From contig NZ_JAHKRO010000031.1 of NCBI RefSeq assembly GCF_019396325.1, positions 1 through 64,000 on the forward strand: a stretch of 64,000 bases of DNA, written 5' to 3'. Positions 44,615 through 51,516 of the stretch are shown here, piece after piece. Position numbers and translations under genes: made by a program. A model generated the notes under the pieces. The model worked only from the letters and a program-made list of their open reading frames with translations, searched no databases and was not told where the DNA came from. Origin of the DNA: Nonomuraea ceibae. GTDB taxonomy: Bacteria; Actinomycetota; Actinomycetes; Streptosporangiales; Streptosporangiaceae. Positions within the stretch are counted from its first letter, which is position 1, and the number at the start of each line of letters is the position of its first letter.

Positions 44615-45460
44615 ATGGGACATGACGCGAGGATCGCGGTCACCGGGGTGACCGGTTATGTGGGCGGCAGGGTGGCGCGCAGGCTGGCCGAGGAGGGGGT
44701 GGCGCTCCGGCTGGTGGCGCGCGACCCGGCCCGGGTGCCGAGGCTGCCGGGAGCGGTGGTGGAGCAGGCGTCCTACGGCGACGCGGAGGCCGTGCACCAC
44801 GCGGTGGCCGGGGCCGAGGTGGTGCTGATGGTGTCGGCGACGGAGGCGGCCGACCGGCTGGCCGAGCATCGGGCGTTCGTGGACGCGGCGGCGGAGGCGG
44901 GGGTGCGGCATCTGGTCTACACGTCCTTCTGCGGGGCCGGGCCGGAGGCGGCGTTCACGCTGGCGCGCGACCACTGGGCGACGGAGGAGCACATCCGGGC
45001 GTCCGGGATGGCGTTCACGTTCCTGCGGGACAACCTGTACGCGGACTTCCTGCCCGCGATGGCCGGTGACGACGGGGTGATCCGGGGACCTGCGGGCGAC
45101 GGGCGGGTGGCGGCGGTGGCGCGTGACGACGTGGCCGACGCCGCGGCGGCGGTGCTGTGCGGGCCGGGGCGGCACGAGGGGGCGACGTACGACCTGACGG
45201 GGCCGCAGGCGCTGACCCTGGCCGAGGTCGCGGCCGTGCTGACGGAGGCGGGCGACCGCGAGATCACCTACCACGCCGAGACGGTCGAGGAGGCCTACCG
45301 CTCGCGTGCCTCGTACGGGGCGCCGCCGTGGCAGGTGGACGCCTGGGTGTCCACGTACACGGCGATCGCGCGCGGCGAGCTCGACCGGGTCAGCGGCGAC
45401 GTCGCCCTGCTGACCGGCCACCCGGCCACCGCCCTGGCCGACCTGATCCGCCGCCTGTAG
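44615..45460 (+). CDS. NmrA-like NAD(P)-binding oxidoreductase
   Basis: 281 residues from the ATG at 44615. The Rossmann motif is VTGVTGYVGGRVARRL. HLVYTSFCGAGPEAAF and HIRASGMAFTFLRDNLY are typical of the quinone oxidoreductase 2 (QorB)/NmrA branch of atypical short-chain dehydrogenases, which sense redox state or reduce quinones. It is monocistronic and precedes the SARP regulator by 159 bases. Confidence 0.88.
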   Translation: MGHDARIAVTGVTGYVGGRVARRLAEEGVALRLVARDPARVPRLPGAVVEQASYGDAEAVHHAVAGAEVVLMVSATEAADRLAEHRAFVDAAAEAGVRHLVYTSFCGAGPEAAFTLARDHWATEEHIRASGMAFTFLRDNLYADFLPAMAGDDGVIRGPAGDGRVAAVARDDVADAAAAVLCGPGRHEGATYDLTGPQALTLAEVAAVLTEAGDREITYHAETVEEAYRSRASYGAPPWQVDAWVSTYTAIARGELDRVSGDVALLTGHPATALADLIRRL

Positions 45461-45540
45461 CCCCGCACAAGCCTGTACAGCTCCGCTGAAGCCTGTACAG
45501 CTCCGCGCAAGCCCGTGCAGCTCCGCACAATGCTGGGACG
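45461..45540. repeat. Four tandem 20-bp repeats upstream of the SARP gene
   Basis: Four consecutive units of 20 bases begin at 45461, 45481, 45501 and 45521. The first two read CCCCGCACAAGCCTGTACAG and CTCCGCTGAAGCCTGTACAG; the third is close and the fourth diverges in its second half. They start directly at the stop of the NmrA-like gene and end 79 bases before the SARP start. Evenly spaced direct repeats are the usual binding sites of SARP activators, so this is a candidate operator array. Confidence 0.8.
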
Positions 45541-45619
45541 GCGGAGGTCCATAGCGGAATCACAGAGGATGCAAAGCGCCCGTCCGTACGCTGCGGCCCA
45601 CGGGGAGCGGAGGGCAGGC

Positions 45620-46363
45620 ATGTTCAAGGTGCTCGGTACGTTGGAGCTGGACTTTCCTGGGGAGTGCGTCGAGATCGGCGCGGCGAAGCAGCGGGCCGTC
45701 CTGGCCGTGCTGCTGTTGCGGGCGGGGCGCCCGGTCGGCGCGGACCGGCTGATCGCGGAGGTGTGGGGCGACGCGCCGCCGCCCACCGCGCGCACGAGTC
45801 TGCGCACGTACGTCTACCGGCTGCGGCGGACGCTGGCGCCGCTGTCGGGGCCGGGGCTGCGGCTGGCCACCCGGGGCCGGAGCTATGTGCTGAGCCTGCC
45901 GGAGGACGCGCTCGACGTGAGCGTGTTCCAGCGGTCGGTGGCGGCGGCCGGGGCGGCGATGGAACGCGGGGACGCTCCCGGCGCGGCCGGGACGCTGCGT
46001 TCGGCGCTGGAGATGTGGCGCGGGCCGGTGCTGCCGGAGCTGGACCTGGAGCTCGTCCGGCAGGAGCGGCACCGGCTGGAGGATGCCCGCGGGTACGCCC
46101 GCGAGCTGTGGCTGGAGGCCGAGCTCGGCTGCGGCAGGCACCGGCAGGCCGTGCCGGCGCTGGAGAGGTTCGTGGCGGCTCATCCGTTCCGGGAGAACGT
46201 GTGGGCGATGCTGGTCCGGGCCCTGTGGATGTCCGGCCGCCGGGCCGACGCGCTGGCCGCGTACCGGAGGGTGCGCGCGCTGCTGGCGGAGGAGCTGGGC
46301 GTCGATCCGTCGGGCGAGCTGGAACGGCTCCACCAGGACATCCTCAGCGGGCGCGAGCCCTAG
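45620..46363 (+). CDS. SARP/AfsR-type transcriptional activator (BTAD)
   Basis: 247 residues from the ATG at 45620, preceded by GGAGCGGAGG. The N-terminal OmpR-like winged helix is KVLGTLELD, VLAVLLLRAGRPVGADRLI, then RTSLRTYVYRLRRTL. The bacterial transcriptional activation domain follows (VFQRSVAAAGAAMERGD, EMWRGPVLPEL) and ends at AEELGVDPSGELERLHQ, the usual BTAD end. SARPs of this short form activate peptide and secondary metabolite clusters. It converges with the cysteine-rich peptide operon 51 bases away, which it probably controls. Confidence 0.93.
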   Translation: MFKVLGTLELDFPGECVEIGAAKQRAVLAVLLLRAGRPVGADRLIAEVWGDAPPPTARTSLRTYVYRLRRTLAPLSGPGLRLATRGRSYVLSLPEDALDVSVFQRSVAAAGAAMERGDAPGAAGTLRSALEMWRGPVLPELDLELVRQERHRLEDARGYARELWLEAELGCGRHRQAVPALERFVAAHPFRENVWAMLVRALWMSGRRADALAAYRRVRALLAEELGVDPSGELERLHQDILSGREP

Positions 46364-46416
46364 CGGCGGCGGCCCCGGAGCCGCGCGGGCCCCGGGGCGC
46401 CGGCCTGAGGCCGCTA
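46361..46416. terminator. Bidirectional hairpin between SARP and peptide genes
   Basis: TAGCGGC (46361-46367) pairs with GCCGCTA (46410-46416); these outer arms contain the stop codons of the two convergent genes. Inside, GCCCCGG (46372-46378) pairs with CCGGGGC (46392-46398). No U-tract is present. Confidence 0.55.
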
Positions 46417-46587
46417 CTGCGGGATGCAGGTCTTGCGGTGGTAGATGCTGCCGTCGGAGCGGCGGCACTGGTAGACGTAGCAGCACATGCCGTCACGGCA
46501 GTAGGAGCTGACGAGCTTGCAGGTGTCGGCGGCCTTCGCCGAGATGGTCGGGACGAGCAGGCCGGCGACGGCGCTGATGAGCTTCAT
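46414..46587 (-). CDS. Cysteine-rich secreted peptide precursor A (knottin-like)
   Basis: 57 residues. The ATG follows GAGGAG by nine bases. The leader MKLISAVAGLLVPTISAKAA is basic then hydrophobic and ends in an Ala-rich signal-peptidase-like site just before DTC. The core has six Cys at 23, 30, 35, 36, 41 and 54, giving loop lengths 6, 4, 0, 4 and 12. That is the C-C-CC-C-C framework and spacing of inhibitor-cystine-knot peptides. The centre, DGMCCYVYQC, is nearly identical in precursor B. It is the last gene of the operon, 37 bases after precursor B. No family is recognised. Confidence 0.82.
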   Translation of the reverse strand: MKLISAVAGLLVPTISAKAADTCKLVSSYCRDGMCCYVYQCRRSDGSIYHRKTCIPQ

Positions 46588-46624
46588 GATCGGGTTCTCC
46601 TCAGTCTTTCGAACGCGGCCGGGG

Positions 46625-46768
46625 CTAGCCGCAGACCTTCTCGTAGCGGGTGCCGCACCTGTAGACGTAGCAGCACATGCCGTCGGGGTAGCAGTTCTTG
46701 GAGATCAGGACGCAGTCGGCCGCGGCGCGTGCCTTGAGGGTGGGGATGAGGCGGTCGATGAGCTTCAT
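46625..46768 (-). CDS. Cysteine-rich secreted peptide precursor B (knottin-like)
   Basis: 47 residues, a paralogue of precursor A. The ATG follows AAGGAAGAGAA. The leader MKLIDRLIPTLKARAAA precedes DC, so cleavage after Ala would leave a ~30-residue core. Six Cys lie at 19, 26, 32, 33, 38 and 46, giving loops of 6, 5, 0, 4 and 7. The motif YPDGMCCYVYRC matches A, and the C-terminus is RYEKVCG. The MKLI start and AAD-C junction are shared with A. It lies 19 bases downstream of the signal peptidase gene on the same strand. Confidence 0.84.
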   Translation of the reverse strand: MKLIDRLIPTLKARAAADCVLISKNCYPDGMCCYVYRCGTRYEKVCG

Positions 46769-46787
46769 TTCTCTTCCTTCTTTTCGA

Positions 46788-47204
46788 TCAGGTTCGGGGG
46801 CCTTGCGGGAGTGACCTCCTCTCCGGCCGGAGCGGGCGGATCATGACGCCGAGGAGGCTCGATCCCGGGAGCGGTCCCAGGTCCCGGGAGTCGAGGCTGA
46901 CCTCGGAGTTGTCGCCCAGCACCACCACGTGTCCCGCGGGCACCGCCCCGCCGCACGGCACTCCCGGCGGGGCCGGGTCTCCGGGCAGGGCGGCGACGCG
47001 CTTGACGAGGTGGCCGGGTTCGGCGGGGTGGCGCAGGACGGCGATCTGGCCGCGGCGCAGGCGGGCCAGGCGGGTCCGGCGCAGGAGCAGGCGGTCGCCC
47101 GGCAGCAGCGCGGGCGCCATGCTGATCCCGTCGACGACCACGATCCGGTACGCGTGCCGTACCCAGGCGAGGGCGACGGCGGCGGCCACGAGCACGATGA
47201 TCAT
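46788..47204 (-). CDS. S26 family signal peptidase, cluster-dedicated
   Basis: 138 residues from the ATG at 47204, which overlaps the stop of the ABC gene (ATGA). One N-terminal transmembrane helix (MIIVLVAAAVALAWV) is followed by the catalytic Ser in DGISMAPALLPGDRLLL, the Lys in HLVKRVAALPGD, and the box E region VVLGDNSEVSLDSRDLG. This is a minimal type I signal peptidase. The exporter of this operon has no peptidase domain, so this enzyme is the likely leader peptidase for the two peptide precursors. Confidence 0.92.
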   Translation of the reverse strand: MIIVLVAAAVALAWVRHAYRIVVVDGISMAPALLPGDRLLLRRTRLARLRRGQIAVLRHPAEPGHLVKRVAALPGDPAPPGVPCGGAVPAGHVVVLGDNSEVSLDSRDLGPLPGSSLLGVMIRPLRPERRSLPQGPRT

Positions 47205-49015
47205 CGCGGCACCGCCTGGTAGCCCTCGGCCTGGAGGCGGAACAGGCAGGCGTAGGCGCCGTCGGCGGCCATGAGCGCGTCGTGGCCGCCCCGCTCGGTG
47301 ACCACGCCGTCCTCCAGGACGACGATCAGGTCGGCGTCGCGGACCGTGTTGAGCCGGTGGGAGATGAGCAGGCTGGTGCGGCCCTCGCGGTGCAGGCGCA
47401 TGCGGGCGTGCACGTCGGCCTCGGCCTCCGGGTCGAGGCCGGAGCTCGGCTCGTCGAGGATCATCAGGTCCCGTCCGTCGCGGAAGAAGGCCCTGGCCAG
47501 TGCGGTCCGCTGCCACTGGCCGCCGGACAGGACGACGCCGGTCGCGGAGTCCTCCCGGTCCTCCTCGCTGAGGAACATCCGGGTCAGCAGCGTGTCGTAG
47601 CCGCGCGGCAGGCCGGACAGCAGCTCGTCCACCCCGGCCCGGCGGGCGGCGGCGCGGACGCGGTCCAGGTCGCCGAGGGCGGCGGGGTCGCCGATGCCGA
47701 TGTTGTCGCGGGCGGAGAAGTCGTAGGCCATGTGGTCCTGGAAGACGCCGCTGATGCGCTGCCGCAGCTCCTCCGGCCGTACGTCGCGCAGGTCGGCGCC
47801 GTCCCAGAGGATCGCGCCCCGGCTCGGGTCGTAGAACCGGCACAGCAGCTTGACCAGCGTGCTCTTGCCGGCGCCGTTGCGGCCCACGAGTGCCACGGAC
47901 GCGCCGTACGGGATGAACAGGGAGACGCCGCGCAGGATCCACGGGTGCTCGTCGCTGTAGCGGAACCACACGTCGCGCAGCTCGATGCCGCGCCGCAGAG
48001 GCGGCAGGGGGAGCGGCGCGGCCGGAACGGCGAGGTCGGGGCCGGCGTGGACCACGCTCACGTAGTGGCCGAGCAGGCGCAGGCCGTGGTGGGTGCCGGC
48101 GATGCCGGACACGAGCGTGCCGAGCGCGTTCTGGACGCCGGCGACGGCGGCGACGAACATGGTCACGTCGCCCGCGCTGAGCCGGCCGGCGAGCGCGGCG
48201 TGCCCTGCCCAGAGCAGGCCGCCGCCCGCCGCCAGCGCCGACAGCAGGGCGAGCGCGCCCTCGGCCGAGAGCTCGCGCCGGTCCATCCGCCGCTTGGCCG
48301 TGTCGGAGGCGCGCAGCTCGGCCATCATCCGGTCGCGCAGGAGCGGCCCGCTGCCGAACAGCCGGATCTCCTTGGCTGCCTCGATCGTGCTGAGCAGGCT
48401 GCCGTAGAAGAACTGCCGCCGTTCGGCGGGGCCGATCTCCCACAGCATGGCCGCGCGCCGCCGCGACAGGCGGAGCTGGGCGACGAGGGCGGGGACGGCG
48501 ACGGCGGTCACGATCGCGGTCATGGCGGGGCTGATGACGAGCAGCGAGCCGACGAACCCCGTCAGCACGAGCGCGGAGCGGACCAGGCCGAACGCCCCGG
48601 TGACGAGGCCGCCCGCCTGGGAGGCGCCGTCCTGGGCCAGGCGGAGCCCGTCGAGGACGCGCGGGTCCTCGAAGCGGCGCAGCCCAGCGAAGCCCGCCGT
48701 CGCGGTGAACAGGCGCTCGGTCGTGCCGGCCGCCACCTCGCGGCCGATCTGGTTGCCCAGGTAGCGGGACAGGTGGGGCAGCACGGCGAGGGCGGTCCCG
48801 GCGGCGGCCAGGCCGGCGAGGGCGGCCGTCAGCGGGCCGGAGGCCCCGGTGAGGATGTCGATCACCAGCTTGGTGAGCCAGGCCACGGCGACCGGCGTCG
48901 CGGCCTCGGCGAGCATGACCAGGACGTACGCGGCGGCCGGGCGGCGGGCGCGGCTCCAGGCGATGCGGGCCGCCTCACGCGCCGACGCGGTCAGCCGGAT
49001 CTCGTCGCCCGTCAT
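47201..49015 (-). CDS. ABC exporter (fused permease-ATPase) for peptide
   Basis: 604 residues from the ATG at 49015. Residues ~25-320 form a six-helix exporter transmembrane domain. The ATPase has Walker A VGRNGAGKSTLVKL (378-385 core), signature LSGGQ (496-500), Walker B LMILDEPSSGLD (516-522) and the switch His in ISHRLNTVRDAD. No N-terminal C39 peptidase domain is present. It is the type of half-size exporter used by bacteriocin and lantibiotic clusters. Its ATG overlaps the TlpA-like gene stop by four bases. Confidence 0.92.
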   Translation of the reverse strand: MTGDEIRLTASAREAARIAWSRARRPAAAYVLVMLAEAATPVAVAWLTKLVIDILTGASGPLTAALAGLAAAGTALAVLPHLSRYLGNQIGREVAAGTTERLFTATAGFAGLRRFEDPRVLDGLRLAQDGASQAGGLVTGAFGLVRSALVLTGFVGSLLVISPAMTAIVTAVAVPALVAQLRLSRRRAAMLWEIGPAERRQFFYGSLLSTIEAAKEIRLFGSGPLLRDRMMAELRASDTAKRRMDRRELSAEGALALLSALAAGGGLLWAGHAALAGRLSAGDVTMFVAAVAGVQNALGTLVSGIAGTHHGLRLLGHYVSVVHAGPDLAVPAAPLPLPPLRRGIELRDVWFRYSDEHPWILRGVSLFIPYGASVALVGRNGAGKSTLVKLLCRFYDPSRGAILWDGADLRDVRPEELRQRISGVFQDHMAYDFSARDNIGIGDPAALGDLDRVRAAARRAGVDELLSGLPRGYDTLLTRMFLSEEDREDSATGVVLSGGQWQRTALARAFFRDGRDLMILDEPSSGLDPEAEADVHARMRLHREGRTSLLISHRLNTVRDADLIVVLEDGVVTERGGHDALMAADGAYACLFRLQAEGYQAVPR

Positions 49016-49503
49016 GCGACCGGGATGGCGTCGAGGTCGCCGGCGAGCACGGTGCCGTCGCCGCCGACGAGGAAGACCGCGGGGAACGCGGCGACCTGGA
49101 AGGCGCGCTGGACGGGGCCGCCGGGGCCTTCGACGACGACGCGGGCGGCGCCGGCGAGCCGGGCGGCATAGCCTTCCGCGTCCTCGGCGCGTACCGCGTG
49201 TACGACGGCGAGGCAGTCGTGGGGCAGCGCGCCCGCTCGCGCCACGAACCGGGGCAGCAGGTCCTCGCACGGTTCGCAGCCGGGGGTGAAGAAGCCGACG
49301 AGCGTCGGCCCGGTCAGCAGCTCGCGGGCGACGGGCCGGCCCTCGGTGTCCTGGGCGGCGAAATCGCCGACGTGGTGCCCGACGGGGACGCCGCCGGCGG
49401 GGGCGTCGAACTGGCGCAGGCGGCGGATGAGCCCGGCGGTCAGCGCCAGGTTGAGCAGTGACAGCACGCCCAGCAGGACGACGGCGGCGACCAGGTACTG
49501 CAT
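49012..49503 (-). CDS. TlpA/MauD-like thioredoxin-fold protein
   Basis: 163 residues. An N-terminal signal anchor (LVAAVVLLGVLSLLNLALTAG) places the domain outside the membrane. The redox site is FFTPGCEPCEDLLP (CxxC), and the cis-Pro strand is FQVAAFPAVFLVGGDG. MauD-type proteins form or isomerise disulfides in partner proteins, working with MauE. Its start and the MauE stop share one base (TGATG). In this operon the obvious substrate is the six-Cys peptides. Confidence 0.9.
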   Translation of the reverse strand: MQYLVAAVVLLGVLSLLNLALTAGLIRRLRQFDAPAGGVPVGHHVGDFAAQDTEGRPVARELLTGPTLVGFFTPGCEPCEDLLPRFVARAGALPHDCLAVVHAVRAEDAEGYAARLAGAARVVVEGPGGPVQRAFQVAAFPAVFLVGGDGTVLAGDLDAIPVA

Positions 49504-50009
49504 CAGACGCTCCTCACGTTTCCGGGAAGGACGATCAGCAACGCGGCGCCCGCCACGCCGGCGAAGGCGGCCACGGCGAGCCCGCCGGCCGTCGCGTCCG
49601 GATGCACGGCGGGCACGGCGGATACGGCGGGCACGGCGGCCCAGCCGAGCGCGGCGACGGCGAGCAGCAGGCCGTTGCGCACCAGGTGCGCGGGGCCCAG
49701 CGGCCCGGAGGCGGCGCCGAAGCAGCGGCACTCCACGCGCGAGCGGCGGCTCTTGACGATCACCGCGCAGAACCCGAGCAGCAGGGCCGCGGCCAGGGCG
49801 AACCCGGCGCGCGGCAGGAACATCAGCGCGGCCACCGACGCCTCGGCCACGGCCACCGCCCCCGCCGCCAGGGACGCGACGCCCTTCGGCACCAGCCGGA
49901 GCGCCGCCACGGACGCGGCGAAGGCCGCCGGATCGCGCAGCTTCGTCAGGGCCGCCACGGCGAACACGGCGCCGATCAGCACCTGGCAGGACAGGAGTGC
50001 GTAAGCCAC
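49503..50009 (-). CDS. MauE/DoxX-like redox membrane protein
   Basis: 168 residues from the GTG at 50009. Four hydrophobic helices, starting with LLSCQVLIGAVFAVAALTKL, the usual MauE first helix. VECRCFGAA matches the family's C(G/x)CFG redox motif. MauE acts with MauD in periplasmic disulfide handling, like a small DsbD/DsbB. It is the first gene of the six-gene operon, so oxidation is built into peptide production. Confidence 0.9.
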   Translation of the reverse strand: MAYALLSCQVLIGAVFAVAALTKLRDPAAFAASVAALRLVPKGVASLAAGAVAVAEASVAALMFLPRAGFALAAALLLGFCAVIVKSRRSRVECRCFGAASGPLGPAHLVRNGLLLAVAALGWAAVPAVSAVPAVHPDATAGGLAVAAFAGVAGAALLIVLPGNVRSV

Positions 50010-50109
50010 GCCACCAAGGTGCGCGCGGCCGGTAGCGCCGCTGTAGCGGGGCTGTAGCACGGCACGTTAGTGAACGTTGCGTTTCTTATGAGTGACGCCT
50101 ATGCTCGAT

Positions 50110-50128
50110 AGAGAACGGTTCGTTCTCT
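50110..50128. promoter_or_regulatory. Inverted repeat operator upstream of the MFS-RPH operon
   Basis: AGAGAACG (50110-50117) and CGTTCTCT (50121-50128) are perfect arms around three bases, ending 14 bases before the MFS start. The form is typical of TetR operators. The TetR gene at 53842, last in this operon, is the likely binder. The region 50010-50142 also serves as promoter for the divergent peptide operon and contains ACGTT/AACGT arms near 50063. Confidence 0.65.
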
Positions 50129-50142
50129 AAGGAGGGATCGGC

Positions 50143-51516
50143 GTGGCACTCGTGCTGGCGGGCCTGATGCTCGCGATGCTGCTCGGCGCGCTCGACCAGA
50201 CGATCATGGCCCCCGCCCTGCCCGCCGTCGCCGGGAGCCTCGGCGGGCTGGACGAGATGCCCGCCGTCGTGACCGCCTACCTGGCCGCCGCCACCGTCGT
50301 CATGCCCGTGTACGGCAAGCTGGGCGACCGGTTCGGCCGCAAACCGGCGATGCAGGTGGCGATCGTGGTGTTCGTGACCGGGGCGGTGCTGTGCTCGCTG
50401 GCCGCGACGATGCCGCAGTTCATCGTCTTCCGGGCGATCCAGGGCGCCGGGGGCGGCGGGCTGATGATCGGCGCCCAGGCGATCATCGGCGAGATCGTCA
50501 GCCCCCGCGAACGAGGCCGCTACCTGGGCCTGATCGGCGCCATGTACGTCGTGGCCGCGGTCGGCGGGCCGCTGGTCGGCGGGCTCTTCATCGACACGGT
50601 CGGCTGGCGGTGGATCTTCGCGCTCCACCCCCCGCTGGGCGTGCTGGCCTTCGCCCTGCTGACGGCCGCGCTGCGGCTGCCCAGGCCGGTCTCCCGCGCG
50701 CCCATCGACTACGCCGGGGCCCTCACGCTGGCCGTGGCCGTCATCGGGGTCGTGCTGCTGGGGCAGAGCGGCAACCCGTGGTTCCTGGCCGTGTCGGCGG
50801 CCGGGGCGGCGGCCTGGCTGGTCAGCGCGCGCCGGGCCGCCGATCCGATCCTGCCGCTGCGGCTGTTCCGGGACCGGGCGTTCGCCGTGCCGGTCGCGAT
50901 CAGCCTGCTCGTCGGCTTCGCCCTGTTCGGCACGCTCACGTACATGCCCGCCTACCTGCAGATCGCGCTGGGCACCAGCGCGACGCAGGCGGGGCTGCTG
51001 GTGACGGCGCTGATGGGCGGCGTGCTGGTCACCACCGTCGGGTCCGGCCGGCTGATCACCAGGACCGGCCGCTACAAGGGCTACCCCGTCGCCGGGACGG
51101 CGGTGGCCGCAGCCGGGCTGGCCGCGCTGCCGCTCACCGGCCACCGGGCCGCGGCGCTGGCGGGCGTGATGCTCGTCATCGGGCTCGGCGTCGGCCTGGT
51201 CATGCAGGTCATGGTCCTGGCCGCGCAGAACTCCGTGGACTACGCCGACCTCGGGACGGCCACGTCGGCGGTGACGTTCCTGCGCCAGATCGGCGCGTCG
51301 GCCGGGGTCGCGCTCGTCGGCGCGCTGATCACCGCCCAGGTGCCCGGGGCGTCCGACCCGTCGCACCTGCCCGCCGCGGCCAGGGCGGCCTTCGCCGACG
51401 CCGTCCCGCCCGTGTTCGCCGCCATGGCGCCGCTGCTCGGGCTGGCCTTCCTGCTCGCGCTGGCGCTGCCCGCGCGCCCCCTACGCACCACCGCGCACGC
51501 CGAGGAGAGATCATGA
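50143..51516 (+). CDS. EmrB/QacA-type drug exporter (MFS DHA2)
   Basis: 456 residues from a GTG preceded by AAGGAGGG. LGALDQTIMAPALPAVAGSL is the DHA2 helix 1 signature, GKLGDRFGRKPAMQVAIV the MFS loop 2-3 motif, and FRAIQGAGGGGLMIG the helix 4 motif C region. It probably exports a hydrophobic drug by proton antiport. Its stop overlaps the next gene by four bases, and the operon ends with a TetR gene. Confidence 0.92.
   Translation: MALVLAGLMLAMLLGALDQTIMAPALPAVAGSLGGLDEMPAVVTAYLAAATVVMPVYGKLGDRFGRKPAMQVAIVVFVTGAVLCSLAATMPQFIVFRAIQGAGGGGLMIGAQAIIGEIVSPRERGRYLGLIGAMYVVAAVGGPLVGGLFIDTVGWRWIFALHPPLGVLAFALLTAALRLPRPVSRAPIDYAGALTLAVAVIGVVLLGQSGNPWFLAVSAAGAAAWLVSARRAADPILPLRLFRDRAFAVPVAISLLVGFALFGTLTYMPAYLQIALGTSATQAGLLVTALMGGVLVTTVGSGRLITRTGRYKGYPVAGTAVAAAGLAALPLTGHRAAALAGVMLVIGLGVGLVMQVMVLAAQNSVDYADLGTATSAVTFLRQIGASAGVALVGALITAQVPGASDPSHLPAAARAAFADAVPPVFAAMAPLLGLAFLLALALPARPLRTTAHAEERS

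Noticed and set aside
45461..45540. CRISPR or transposon end
   Set aside because: Units are directly adjacent with no spacers, no transposase is near, and the position suits an activator binding array.
46414..46768. Lanthipeptide precursors
   Set aside because: No lanthionine synthetase gene is present; the Cys pattern and redox genes fit disulfides instead.
50086..51366. Long minus-strand frame opposite the EmrB-type exporter
   Set aside because: High-GC third-position artefact (Arg/Gly/Asp/Gln-rich, no motifs) over a gene with clear MFS signatures.
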